DNA from: CAVRCA01 sp963719345
GTDB lineage: Bacteria > Pseudomonadota > Alphaproteobacteria > Acetobacterales > Acetobacteraceae
Direction of reading: 5' to 3'
NCBI GenBank assembly: GCA_963719345.1
Contig: CAVRCA010000001.1
Span: 186,001 to 250,000, forward strand
Length of the DNA: 64,000 bases
Shown here: piece by piece, positions 34,153-43,006 of the stretch
How the letters are laid out: each line of letters opens with the position of its first letter
How positions within the stretch are numbered: the stretch's first letter is position 1
Notes under the pieces: generated by a model
Seen by the model: only the letters and a program-made list of their open reading frames with translations
What the model was told of the DNA's origin: nothing
The model's database searches: none
Program-made: the position numbers and the translations under genes

Positions 34153-35358
34153 ATGACCAACCTGTCCCGGTGCTACAACATCGCCGACCTGCGAGAGGCG
34201 GCCCGGCGCCGGTTGCCGAAAGGCATCTTCGAGTTCGTCGATCGCGGCACCGAGGACGAGATCGCGTTGCGCGACAATCGGGCGGCGTTCCAGGCGCTCA
34301 AGTTCAATCCGCATGTGCTGGTCGACGTGTCCAGGCGCAGCACCAGCACGACCCTGTTCGGCAAGAGCCTGCCGCTGCCGATGGCGGTGGCGCCGACCGG
34401 GGCCGCCGGGCTGTGCTGGTTCGAGGGCGAGTTGCAACTCGCGAAGGCGGCGGCCAAGGCCGGCATTCCCTTCGCGATGGCGACCGGCTCGATCACCGCC
34501 ATGGAGAAGATCGCCCAGGAAGCCGGCGGGCAGCTCTGGATGCAGCTCTACATGTGGCGCGACCGCGAGCTCTCCTACGAGCTGGTCCGGCGCGCCCATC
34601 GCTCCGGCTGGGAAGCGCTGCTGCTCACCGTCGACACCGCCGTGGGACCCAACCGGGAATACAACAACCGCAACGGCTTCGGGCTGCCCTACCAGATCAG
34701 CGCTCGCTCGATCTGGGACATGGCGCTGCATCCCGGCTGGACGATCGGCACCATGGGCGCCTATTGGCGCGATCGCGGGATGCCACGGCACGAGAACTAT
34801 CCGGCCGCGTTCCAGCGCTCGATCACCAGCGACCCGAACAACAAGACCGCGATGCGCAACAACTCGCTGTGCTTCGACGACATCGCCCGGCTGCGCGACA
34901 TCTGGCCGGGAACCTTGATGATCAAGGGGGTGATGCGCGCCGACGACGCGGATCGCTGTGCCGAGCTTGGCGCCGACGCCGTCATCGTCTCCAACCACGG
35001 CGGCCGCAACCTCGACGGGGCGCGCCCGACGATCGACATCCTGCCCGAGGTCGCCAATGCCATCCGGCGCCGCATCCCGGTCATCCTCGACAGCGGCGTC
35101 CGGCGCGGCAGCGACATCGTCAAGGCGCTCGCGCTCGGCGCCGACGCGGTGCTGACCGGCCGCGCCACGCTCTACGGCACGGCGGCGGCAGGCGAAGCGG
35201 GCGCGGCGCACGCGATCAGGCTGCTGCACACCGAGATGGATCGCACGATGGCCTATGTCGGCGTGAACAATGTGGCCGAGCTGGGTCGGGATATCCTCCA
35301 TCTACCCGGGCAAGGAATGGACGTACCGCGGCGCACGCCGGCGTACGAGGCGGCCTGA
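34153..35358 (+). CDS. FMN-dependent alpha-hydroxy-acid dehydrogenase, copy 1
   Basis: 401 residues of the LldD/glycolate-oxidase/mandelate-dehydrogenase family. It starts NIADLREAARRRLPKGIFEF; FMN and substrate residues appear in MAVAPTGAAGL, GGQLWMQLYMWRDREL, LTVDTAVGPNREYNNRNGFG and MIKGVMRADDADR; the catalytic His is in VIVSNHGGRNLDGA, followed by LDSGVRRGSDIVKALALGAD. The enzyme oxidises an L-2-hydroxy acid to a keto acid. The membrane-anchor loop typical of LldD is short. A second family member with different sequence lies at 37712. Confidence 0.92.
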   Translation: MTNLSRCYNIADLREAARRRLPKGIFEFVDRGTEDEIALRDNRAAFQALKFNPHVLVDVSRRSTSTTLFGKSLPLPMAVAPTGAAGLCWFEGELQLAKAAAKAGIPFAMATGSITAMEKIAQEAGGQLWMQLYMWRDRELSYELVRRAHRSGWEALLLTVDTAVGPNREYNNRNGFGLPYQISARSIWDMALHPGWTIGTMGAYWRDRGMPRHENYPAAFQRSITSDPNNKTAMRNNSLCFDDIARLRDIWPGTLMIKGVMRADDADRCAELGADAVIVSNHGGRNLDGARPTIDILPEVANAIRRRIPVILDSGVRRGSDIVKALALGADAVLTGRATLYGTAAAGEAGAAHAIRLLHTEMDRTMAYVGVNNVAELGRDILHLPGQGMDVPRRTPAYEAA

Positions 35359-35359
35359 C

Positions 35360-35908
35360 ATGGCGCGCGTCCCGTATCTCGAAAAAGCCGGTCTGGCCGA
35401 GGCCGATCAGGACCTGCTGGCCCGCAACATCAACCTGTTCCGCGCCCTGGTGAACTCGCCCAACGCGGCGCGGGCGTTTTCGACCCTGGGCGGCTTCATC
35501 CGCCACAAGAGCAAGCTCGATCCGCGGCTGCGGGAACTCGCCATCCTGCAAGTGGGCTGGCTTGCCCGCTCGCCCTACGAGTGGTCGCACCACGTCAAGA
35601 TCGGCCATGATTTCGGGGTGACCGACGAGGATATCGGCGCGCTGATTGCCGACACCGCGGGCAAGCCGACCAGCCTCGACGAGACGGCCCGGCTCGTGCT
35701 GCGCGGCGCCCGCGAGATGACCGAGCAGGGCGCGATGGCGGAGGCCACGTTCGGCGCCTTGCAGCGCCAACTCGGCAACGAGCAGGTGGTGGACCTCGCC
35801 ATCACGATCGGCTTCTACAACGCGGTCGTGCGGGTGCTCGCCACCCTGCAGATCGACGTCGAGCCCGACTACCAGAGTTATCTGGATCGCTTCCCGCTGC
35901 CCGCGTAG
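35360..35908 (+). CDS. Carboxymuconolactone decarboxylase family protein
   Basis: 182 residues. The family core RLRELAILQVGWLARSPYEW then SHHVKIGHDFGVTDEDI is clear, followed by LVLRGAREMTEQGAMAEATF. The peroxiredoxin-type CxxC pair of AhpD is absent; instead the motif is YEWSHH, as in the decarboxylase-like branch. Two bases separate it from the preceding dehydrogenase stop, so they are co-translated. Function is unproven; family members act on lactones or as peroxidases. Confidence 0.88.
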   Translation: MARVPYLEKAGLAEADQDLLARNINLFRALVNSPNAARAFSTLGGFIRHKSKLDPRLRELAILQVGWLARSPYEWSHHVKIGHDFGVTDEDIGALIADTAGKPTSLDETARLVLRGAREMTEQGAMAEATFGALQRQLGNEQVVDLAITIGFYNAVVRVLATLQIDVEPDYQSYLDRFPLPA

Positions 35909-35939
35909 GCTGTCGCCTCGCCGCACGCGAGGAGACCGC

Positions 35940-37061
35940 ATGAGGATCGGTGTGCCGAAGGAGGTCAAGACGCACGAGTATCGCGTCGGCCTCGTGCCGG
36001 CCTGCGTCCGCGAGCTGGTCGCGCACGGCCATCGGGTCGTCGTCGAGCACGACGCCGCGAGCGCGATCGGCCTGCCCGATGCGGCCTACGCCGCCGCCGG
36101 CGCGACCGTGGTGGACGGCGCCGAGGCGGTGTTCGCAGCAGCCGACATGATCGTCAAGGTCAAGGAGCCGCAGCCGGCCGAGATCGGCATGCTGCGCCCC
36201 GGCCAGGTGCTGTTCACCTACCTCCACCTCGCCGCCGACCGCGCCCAGACCGAGGGGCTGATGGCGAGCGGGGCGACCTGCATCGGCTACGAGACCGTGA
36301 CCGACGCGCGCGGGGGATTGCCGCTGCTCTCGCCGATGAGCGAGGTCGCCGGCCGGATGTCGGTGCAGGTCGGCGCGCATTGCCTCGAGCGCGAGCAGGG
36401 CGGGGCGGGCATCCTCCTGGGCGGCGTGCCCGGCGTGCCGGCGGCCCGCGTGGTGGTGCTCGGCGGCGGCGTGTCCGGCACCAACGCGATGCGGGTGGCG
36501 ATCGGCTTCGAGGCCTCCGTCGTGGTCATCGACAAGTCGCTGGCCCGCCTGAAGGAGCTGGACCTGCAGTTCGGCGCCCGGGCGCAGACCCTGTTTTCCA
36601 CGACCGAGGCGATCGAGTCAGCGGTGATCAACGCCGACCTGGTGATCGGCGCCGTGCTGGTGCCCGGCGCGGCGGCACCCAAGCTCGTCACCCGGGCGAT
36701 GGTGCGGAGGATGCGCCCCGGCTCCGTGCTGGTTGACATTGCGATCGACCAGGGCGGGTGCTTCGAGACCAGCCGGCCGACCACGCACTCCGATCCGATC
36801 TACGTCGAGGAGGGGGTCGTGCATTACTGCGTCACCAACATGCCCGGCGCGGTGGCGCGGACGTCCACCTTCGCCCTGAACAACGCCACCCTGCCGTTCG
36901 TGCTGGCGCTGGCCAACAAGGGCTGGCGGCAGGCGTTGCGCGACGATGCGCATCTGCGCGCGGGGCTCAACGTCCATGCCGGCCGGGTCGCGCATTCGGC
37001 GGTTGCCCAAGACCTCGCGCTGGCGCACCAGACGCCGGAGGCGGTGCTCGCGGGGGAGTAG
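35940..37061 (+). CDS. ald: Alanine dehydrogenase
   Basis: 373 residues. MRIGVPKEVKTHEYRVGLVP is the standard start; IVKVKEPQPAE has the substrate Lys, FTYLHLAAD the catalytic His, and VVVLGGGVSGTNAMRVAIGF the NAD site. The region MRPGSVLVDIAIDQGGCFET and VHYCVTNMPGAVARTST is diagnostic of Ald. It interconverts pyruvate plus ammonia and L-alanine. GAGGAGA lies 8 bases before the ATG. It follows the hydroxy-acid dehydrogenase group, so pyruvate made from L-lactate could be aminated or alanine fed in. Confidence 0.95.
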   Translation: MRIGVPKEVKTHEYRVGLVPACVRELVAHGHRVVVEHDAASAIGLPDAAYAAAGATVVDGAEAVFAAADMIVKVKEPQPAEIGMLRPGQVLFTYLHLAADRAQTEGLMASGATCIGYETVTDARGGLPLLSPMSEVAGRMSVQVGAHCLEREQGGAGILLGGVPGVPAARVVVLGGGVSGTNAMRVAIGFEASVVVIDKSLARLKELDLQFGARAQTLFSTTEAIESAVINADLVIGAVLVPGAAAPKLVTRAMVRRMRPGSVLVDIAIDQGGCFETSRPTTHSDPIYVEEGVVHYCVTNMPGAVARTSTFALNNATLPFVLALANKGWRQALRDDAHLRAGLNVHAGRVAHSAVAQDLALAHQTPEAVLAGE

Positions 37062-37073
37062 GCGAGGGCCGAC

Positions 37074-37715
37074 CTATCCGCGTCCGGCGGCGTAGCTGCG
37101 GAAGCGGACATGCGCGGCGGCCATCTCGGCCGCCGTCAGCAGCCGGGGCGTGCCGGCCGAGCGGGCGAGCAGATACTGGCGCGCCAGGGTCTCGAGCTGG
37201 CGGGCCAGCAGCAGCGCGTGACCAGAACTCCGGCCCTGCACGATCATGCCGTGATTGGCGAGCAGGCAGGCTTGGCGTCCCTCGATCGCCTGGACGGCGG
37301 CGGCGGCGAGCTCAGGCGTGCCGAACGTGACGTATGGGGCGCAGCGGACATCGTCGCCACCGAACGCGGCGATCATGTAGTGAAACGCGGGCAGGCCCTC
37401 ACCGAGACATGCGAGGGCGGTGCAGGCATCGGCGTGAGTGTGGATGATGCATTCCGTGTCCGGCCGGGCGCGATAGATGCCGGCGTGCATGGCCCATTCG
37501 CTGGACGGCGGCCGGTTCTCTTGTGTCGCCCCGCCGAGCGTGGCGGCGACGACGCCCTCCGCGCCGGCCGCCGCCGCCGCTTCGCCCGAGGCCGTGATCA
37601 GCATGCCGGGCGGGAACCGCAGGCTGACATTGCCGGTGCTGCCGGTGTTCATCCCCAGCCGGCCGAGCGTGCGGTAGGTCTCGGCAACCTGCTCGCGGGC
37701 TTCCTGCTCGGTCAC
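37074..37715 (-). CDS. Class II aldolase/adducin family protein
   Basis: 213 residues. Fits the L-fuculose-phosphate-aldolase-like fold: LGRLGMNTGSTGNVSLRFPP, LITASGEA, the zinc-ligand segment CIIHTHADACTALACLGEGL and a later metal His in CLLANHGMIVQGRS. Family members cleave phosphorylated or free sugar acids and other aldols. The start is GTG at 37715, overlapping the stop of the upstream minus-strand gene by 4 bases, so the pair is co-translated. It converges on ald with a 12-bp gap. Confidence 0.88.
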   Translation of the reverse strand: MTEQEAREQVAETYRTLGRLGMNTGSTGNVSLRFPPGMLITASGEAAAAAGAEGVVAATLGGATQENRPPSSEWAMHAGIYRARPDTECIIHTHADACTALACLGEGLPAFHYMIAAFGGDDVRCAPYVTFGTPELAAAAVQAIEGRQACLLANHGMIVQGRSSGHALLLARQLETLARQYLLARSAGTPRLLTAAEMAAAHVRFRSYAAGRG

Positions 37716-38860
37716 GATTTTCGGTCAACGGCTGGGCGGTCCTCGCCCGGCGAGGGCTTGTCCGGGTAAATCCCGAGCAGCGGAAAGGAGCTGTGGACGT
37801 GCGGCTCCGTCACCCGCGCGCCGAGATGCAGGTAGGCCGGATTGAGCGCGTCGAGGCTGGTCGCGCCGAGCAGGGCGAGGTCGACGCCGGTCTCGTGCTC
37901 CAGCAGTTCGAGCAGGCGGGCGACGCCGGACGCGCCGCCGGCGGCGAGGCCGTAGCAGTAGAGGCGGCCAACGCCGACCGCGTCGGCGCCGAGTGCCACC
38001 GCCTTGATGACGTCGCTGCCCCGGCTGAAGCCGCCGTCGATCACCACCGCGGCCCGGCCGCGCACCGCCGCGACCACCTCCGGCAGCACCTCCATGGCAC
38101 CCCGCCCGTGGTCGAGCTGGCGGCCGCCATGGTTGGAGACGTAGACGCAGTCGACGCCGAGTTCGCAGGCCAGGGCGGCATCCTCGCCGGTGGCGATGCC
38201 CTTCAGAATGAGGGGGATGTCGTGCTTGTCCTTGAAGCGACGGACGTGGTCCCAGTTCAGCCCGGCCTGATACTCGATGCCGGTGGCCGAGGTCCGCCAG
38301 GGTTTGACGAAGCGCTTGGTGATGTCGCGCTCGCGGCGGCTGTAGGCGGCGGTGTCGACGGTCAGGCAGAAGGCGTCGTAGCCGCTGCCGATCGCCCGGC
38401 GCACATACTCATCGACCCAGGCGTCGTCGCCGCGGACGTAGAGCTGGAAGATGCGTGCCCCGTCACCACACGCCGTGGCGCTCTCCTCAAGGCTCGGCTG
38501 GGTGACGGAGCTGACGATGATCGGCACGCCGAACTCGGCCGCCCCGCGCGCCGCCTCGGCGGCGCCCGCCGGGTGGAACGACTCGAGCGAGCCGACCGGC
38601 GCCAGCATGACCGGCAGCCGCATCGGCCGGCCGAGGAATCGCCCGCGGCAGCTGACCTGCGAGACGTCCCGCAGCACGCGCGGGCGGAACGCGATGGCGT
38701 CCAGCGCCAGCCGATTGCGCCGCAGCGTGGTCTCGGTCTCGGTGCCGCCGACCAGGTAGTCCCAGATATTGTCGCTGAGCTTGCGCCGGGCCGCCTCGAC
38801 GAACTCGTGCAGGCACTGCTCGTCCCCGGTGGGCTCGGACAGATGGATGTCGGCCGGCAT
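37712..38860 (-). CDS. FMN-dependent alpha-hydroxy-acid dehydrogenase, copy 2
   Basis: 382 residues from the ATG at 38860 (MPADIHLSEP). The family core is present: DNIWDYLVGGTETETTLRRN, VMLAPVGSLESFHPAG, RIFQLYVRGDDAWV, FCLTVDTAAYSRRERD, LILKGIATGEDA, the catalytic His in YVSNHGGRQLDHGRG and VIDGGFSRGSDVIKAVALGAD. It is only moderately similar to the copy at 34153 and sits in a two-gene unit with a class II aldolase, which suggests oxidation of a hydroxy acid or sugar acid followed by aldol cleavage. Substrate unknown. Confidence 0.92.
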   Translation of the reverse strand: MPADIHLSEPTGDEQCLHEFVEAARRKLSDNIWDYLVGGTETETTLRRNRLALDAIAFRPRVLRDVSQVSCRGRFLGRPMRLPVMLAPVGSLESFHPAGAAEAARGAAEFGVPIIVSSVTQPSLEESATACGDGARIFQLYVRGDDAWVDEYVRRAIGSGYDAFCLTVDTAAYSRRERDITKRFVKPWRTSATGIEYQAGLNWDHVRRFKDKHDIPLILKGIATGEDAALACELGVDCVYVSNHGGRQLDHGRGAMEVLPEVVAAVRGRAAVVIDGGFSRGSDVIKAVALGADAVGVGRLYCYGLAAGGASGVARLLELLEHETGVDLALLGATSLDALNPAYLHLGARVTEPHVHSSFPLLGIYPDKPSPGEDRPAVDRKS

Positions 38861-38954
38861 AGGTATCGCTCCCTCGCTTGTTCCCGTGCGAGGCAACACG
38901 TCGCATCCGGAGAGGCCGGCTGCAATCCGGTTCCGCGCCAGTTGCGCGATGGCC

Positions 38955-40005
38955 TCAGTCGCCGACGGCGCGCAGCTTCGGGCTGCCGGCGAGCAACTCG
39001 TAGATCTCGAGGTAATCCTCGGCCATGCGACGGGCGGTGAAGCGCTGCTCGAACCGGCGGCGTACGCCGCCACGGTCAAGGCTGTGGAGCCGGCCAAGGG
39101 CGGCGATCGCGGCAGCCTCGTCCTGCACGACGAAGCCGGAAACCCCGTCGTCGATCACCTCGGGCACCGATCCGTGGTTGAAGGCGATCACCGGCGTGCC
39201 GCAGGCCATCGCTTCGATCATCACCAGGCCGAACGGCTCGGGCCAGTCGATCGGGAACAGCAGGGCATGCGCTCCGCCCAGGAACGCGGATTTCTGGGCG
39301 TCGTTGATCTCGCCGATGAACTCGACATGGCACTGATTGAGCAGCGGCCGGATTTCGGTCTCGTAGTACTCCTGATCGGCCCGGTCGACCTTGGCCGCGA
39401 CTTTCAGCGGCAGGCCGGCTGCGCCGGCGATGCGGATGGCACGATCAAGCCCCTTCTCAGGCGCGATGCGGCCGAGAAAGGCGAGATACTTCGGTGCGAC
39501 CGGCTGTGGCCGCAGCAGGTGCTCCGGCAATCCGTGCAACACTGTGCCTATCCAGTTCAGCTGCGGCAACGCACGTCGCTGCGCATCCGAGATCGAGACG
39601 AGTGGAACGTCGGGGAACAGGTCGTACATCGGCCCGAATTCCGGCAGATCGAGCCTGCCGTGCAGAGTCGTGACGAACGGTGTGCGTTGCCGTGTGAACA
39701 GCGAGAACGGAAAATAGTCGAGATGGAAATGGATGATGTCGAACTCGCTGGCCCGCCGGTAGACGAGTTCGAGCATCCGCATAGTGAGCGCAATCCAATC
39801 TTTTACCGAGGGATCGAGCCGAAGAGCGCGCGGACAAACGGCTTCAAGGCGCGCATTGGTCACTGAGTCGCCAGAGGCGAACAACGTGACATCATGGCCC
39901 AGTGCAACCAACGCCTCGGTCAGGTTGGAGATGACGCGTTCGGTACCTCCCGTACAACTTCGGCGGCACTGCCTCGAACAACGGCGATACCTGTGCAATA
40001 CGCAT
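38955..40005 (-). CDS. Glycosyltransferase family 4-type, one-base frameshift at N-terminus
   Basis: About 350 residues. The true N-terminus MRIAQVSPLFEAVPPKLYGG starts at the ATG at 40005 and joins GTERVISNLTEALVALGHDV after removing one base from the CCC at 39949-39951 (TACGGGAGG on the coding strand, TACGGAGG restores frame). Then ASEFDIIHFHLDYFPF, VPLVSISDAQRRAL, YLAFLGRIAPEKGLDRAIRI, WPEPFGLVMIEAMACGTPVI and EVIDDGVSGFVV: the E-x7-E motif and GT-B fold of GT4. It likely uses an NDP-sugar to build a glycolipid or polysaccharide. No other wall-synthesis genes adjoin it. Confidence 0.85.
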
Positions 40006-40175
40006 AATCTCTCTGTCCGTCCTCAATCAGTGCCGCCATCACGAGCGTGATGGCCAGCCGAAACCGGTTCGCTTGGACCTCCCGCCGTGATCGCTTCGCC
40101 TATATAGTCATTGCCAATATGGCAGAAAATAGGTTGGGTTCACGTTGACGCGCATTTACGTCGTGCGGTGCCCGA
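40006..40175. promoter_or_regulatory. A/T-richer gap upstream of the glycosyltransferase
   Basis: 170 bp between the glycosyltransferase start and the ggt stop, both on the minus strand. The part at 40098-40135 (TATATAGTCATTGCC and nearby) is clearly richer in A/T than its surroundings and is a reasonable place for the glycosyltransferase promoter. No operator or terminator hairpin was recognised. Confidence 0.35.
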
Positions 40176-41783
40176 TCATACTCGCAGCGCCACCCCGTCG
40201 TGACCGGGATCGGCGCCGCCGTCCAGTCCGTCCGACGTGATCCGGATGCCGTGTACTGCTGCGAAGCCGAAATTGTAGGCGCTCCGAACGATCTCGTAAC
40301 CGCACCGTTCCATTTCGGCCGTGACGCCGCGCGGAATGCGGTTCGACACATCGATCGCGTTGCCGGTGGCAGAAAAGCGCGGCGCGCTCACGGCTTCGGT
40401 CATCGTCATGCCGAAATCGAGGACGTTCAGGATCGCCTGCAGCACACCCATCGCGATTTGCGTCGCACCCGGCGCGCCGATCACGAGCACCGGCGCGTCA
40501 CCTTGAAACACGATGGTTGGGCAGATCGAGGAGAACCGCGCCTTTCCGGGCGCGATCGAACCGGCCCGGCCCGGACGCGGATCGAACACGCCCATGCAGC
40601 CGTTGTACATGAAACCGAGGCCTGGCGTGATCACGCCGGAGGGCATGCCGAGCGAGTGCGTCATCGTCACGCAGCCGCCGGCGCGATCAACCACTGAAAT
40701 CTGCGTCGTATCCTTGCCCGGTCGGCCGGTGGTGAGGCGCGGGACATCGGCCTTGATCCCCGCCCGGATCTCCGAGGCCATCGCCCCTGAATAGGATTTG
40801 CTCGTGAGATGTTCAACCGGAACCGGCACGAAGTCGGGGTCCCCGACATGGCGGTCCTTGTCGATCGTGGCGCGCTTCATTGCTTCCGCCACGACGCGCA
40901 CGTATTCGGGAGTGTTGTGGCCGAGTGCGGTAAGGTCGAAATGCTCCAGGACGCCGAGCATCTCGATGAGCATGATGCCGCCGCCTGGCGGGTTGTTGGT
41001 CGCGATGCGCCAGTCGCGATAGCGGCCCCATAGCGGCGGCAAGTGGCGGGGCCGATACCGGCGCAAATCCTCGCCGGTCAGCAGCGCCCCGTTGCCGCGC
41101 ATGTCCTCGGCGATGCGGTCGGCGATCTCGCCGGTGTAGAACACGTCAGCTCCGTTGGCCGCGATCAGCCGCAGCACCGCCGCAAGATCGGGGTTGCGGA
41201 CCACGTCGCCGACCCGTTTGGGAGAACCGTCCGGGCGGCAGTAGAGTTCCCGCGACGAGGAGCTGAAGCGCAGCCGCTCGGGACCCGGCACGCTGCCGTG
41301 GAAATCCTGTTCGGCCCAGAAGAACCGCACATGCGGGCGGACGGTCCAACCGGCCTCCGCCCACGCGATGGCGGGCTGCACGATTTCGGCCCAGGGCAGG
41401 GCGCCATGCTCGCTATGGGCCGCGTGGTAGGCCTTCAGGCTCGCCGGCACGCAGATCGACTGGTAGCCGACATCGTTGACGCGGTCTTCGAGCACGAAGC
41501 CGTAGCCGTCGCGCGCCTCGCCGACGATCCGCCGTTCCCACATGTCGGGCCGGGCGGCGAGCGGGGCGGGGGCGTGGAAATCGATGTATTCGTGCCGGCC
41601 GCGGTCCGGCAGGTAGAGGCCCATGCTGCCGAAACCGGCCAGGCCGCACATCAGGGGATCGACCACGCCCTGCACCAGCGCGCAGGCGATCGCCGCATCC
41701 ACCGCATTGCCGCCCGCGCGCAGGATGTCCGCGCCCGCCTCGGCCGCCTCGGGTTGCGGCGCACAGATCATTGCCTGGTTCAT
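40176..41783 (-). CDS. ggt: Gamma-glutamyltransferase family protein
   Basis: 535 residues from the ATG at 41783. An N-terminal nucleophile hydrolase processed into two subunits; cleavage is expected before Thr-359 in GKDTTQISVVDRAGG, giving a small subunit with NNPPGGGI upstream and IAPGKARFSSICPTIVFQGD, GAPGATQIAMGVLQ downstream. The usual TTHxSV motif reads TTQISV here. There is no signal peptide, so it is cytoplasmic, unlike E. coli Ggt. Cytoplasmic members act on gamma-glutamyl conjugates or as acylases and oxamate-type amidohydrolases; the exact substrate is open. It is divergent from the TauD-like gene. Confidence 0.87.
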   Translation of the reverse strand: MNQAMICAPQPEAAEAGADILRAGGNAVDAAIACALVQGVVDPLMCGLAGFGSMGLYLPDRGRHEYIDFHAPAPLAARPDMWERRIVGEARDGYGFVLEDRVNDVGYQSICVPASLKAYHAAHSEHGALPWAEIVQPAIAWAEAGWTVRPHVRFFWAEQDFHGSVPGPERLRFSSSSRELYCRPDGSPKRVGDVVRNPDLAAVLRLIAANGADVFYTGEIADRIAEDMRGNGALLTGEDLRRYRPRHLPPLWGRYRDWRIATNNPPGGGIMLIEMLGVLEHFDLTALGHNTPEYVRVVAEAMKRATIDKDRHVGDPDFVPVPVEHLTSKSYSGAMASEIRAGIKADVPRLTTGRPGKDTTQISVVDRAGGCVTMTHSLGMPSGVITPGLGFMYNGCMGVFDPRPGRAGSIAPGKARFSSICPTIVFQGDAPVLVIGAPGATQIAMGVLQAILNVLDFGMTMTEAVSAPRFSATGNAIDVSNRIPRGVTAEMERCGYEIVRSAYNFGFAAVHGIRITSDGLDGGADPGHDGVALRV

Positions 41784-41866
41784 GCCGGACCTCCCTCCCT
41801 TGCTCATGACAGGCTACCCCGGCGGCGATATGCTTGCCTATGCAAGGAGCGGACCGGGAGCGTGGC

Positions 41867-42754
41867 ATGAGCCTAACCATTCGTCAGATCCATCCGATGT
41901 TCGTGGGCGAGGTGTCGGGCGTCGATCTCACCTCGCCGCTGTCCCGCGAGGAGGCGGCGGCGATCGACGCGGGGATGGACCGCTACGCCGTGCTGGTGTT
42001 CCACGACCAGCGACTGACGGATGAGCAGCAGGTTGGGTTCAGCCGCAACTTCGGTGAGATCGAGCGCGCGGTCGGCAGCAACATCACCAAGCCCGGCGAG
42101 CGTCGCTTGGCGGTCGAACTGGCGGACGTCTCCAACCTCGACAAGGACCAGAGGCCGCTGGCGCGCGACGACCGCAAGCGGCTGTTCAACCTCGGCAACC
42201 GGCTGTGGCATTCCGACAGCTCGTTCCGCGCCATCCCCGCCAAATACTCGCTGCTGTCCGGCCGCATCGTCTCCGCCCAGGGCGGCCACACCGAGTTCGC
42301 CGACATGCGCGCTGCGTACGACGCGTTGGACGACGCGACCAAGGCGGAAATCGAAGACCTCGTCACCGAGCACTCGCTGCTGTTCTCGCGCGGCGCGCTC
42401 GGCTTCACCGAATACTCCGAGGAGGAAAAGGTGACGTTCCGCCCGGTGCGCCAGCGCCTGGTGCGCACGCATCCGGTCAGTGGCCGAAAGTCGCTGTATC
42501 TGTCGTCGCATATCGGCACGATCGTCGGCTGGCCGGTGCCGGAGGCGCGCGCCTTCATCCGTGACCTCGCCGAGCACGCGACGCAGCGCCGGTTCGTCTA
42601 TTCGCACAAGTGGCGGGCGAACGATCTGGTCATGTGGGACAATCGCCAGACCATGCACCGCGTCACCCGCTTCGACGAAAGCCAGGTGCGCGACATGCGC
42701 CGCACGACCGTCGCGGGCGAGGCGCCGACGGTCGAGCAGGTGCAGGCGGCTTGA
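41867..42754 (+). CDS. TauD/TfdA-family 2-oxoglutarate-dependent dioxygenase
   Basis: 295 residues from the ATG at 41867. Iron ligands H115 and D117 in RLWHSDSSF and H264 in NRQTMHRVTRF; the 2-oxoglutarate Arg is in RDMRRTTV. The start TIRQIHPMFVGEVSGVDLTS is typical of the 2,4-D / alkylsulfonate branch. Members hydroxylate taurine, alkylsulfates, phenoxyacetates or similar acids, releasing sulfite or the alcohol. Sulfur genes elsewhere in the window (sulfite-oxidase-like, SsuD-like) would fit an organosulfur substrate, but that is inference. Confidence 0.9.
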   Translation: MSLTIRQIHPMFVGEVSGVDLTSPLSREEAAAIDAGMDRYAVLVFHDQRLTDEQQVGFSRNFGEIERAVGSNITKPGERRLAVELADVSNLDKDQRPLARDDRKRLFNLGNRLWHSDSSFRAIPAKYSLLSGRIVSAQGGHTEFADMRAAYDALDDATKAEIEDLVTEHSLLFSRGALGFTEYSEEEKVTFRPVRQRLVRTHPVSGRKSLYLSSHIGTIVGWPVPEARAFIRDLAEHATQRRFVYSHKWRANDLVMWDNRQTMHRVTRFDESQVRDMRRTTVAGEAPTVEQVQAA

Positions 42755-42822
42755 GGGTCGCGGCTTCGCACCTTTCACTGGAAAATTCCAGCATTTGACG
42801 TGACCCGCCGACCTCCACACAG

Positions 42823-42903
42823 TCATTGCCGGGCTTGTCCCGGCAATCCATTCTGCCCGCTCGGCGGACCGGAGATGGATGCCCGGAACAAATCCGGGCA
42901 TGA
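42823..42903. repeat. Double-hairpin intergenic palindromic repeat
   Basis: Two perfect 9-bp hairpins: ATTGCCGGG / CCCGGCAAT (42825-42833 with 42839-42847, loop CTTGT) and ATGCCCGGA / TCCGGGCAT (42879-42887 with 42893-42901, loop ACAAA). The two 29-bp units are themselves inverted copies of each other (GTCAT... on one side, ...ATGAC on the other). This is the form of dispersed palindromic elements common between genes in alphaproteobacteria. It lies after the dioxygenase gene and may act in termination or RNA stability. Confidence 0.75.
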
Positions 42904-43006
42904 CGATGCGGTTTGAACTCGCAGCGTACTCGGCTGATCGCGCGGCGAACTGGACAGCAGTCAGTCAAGCCAGGAACGACGGCGGAAGGGTGTCAGGGGG
43001 GATAAG

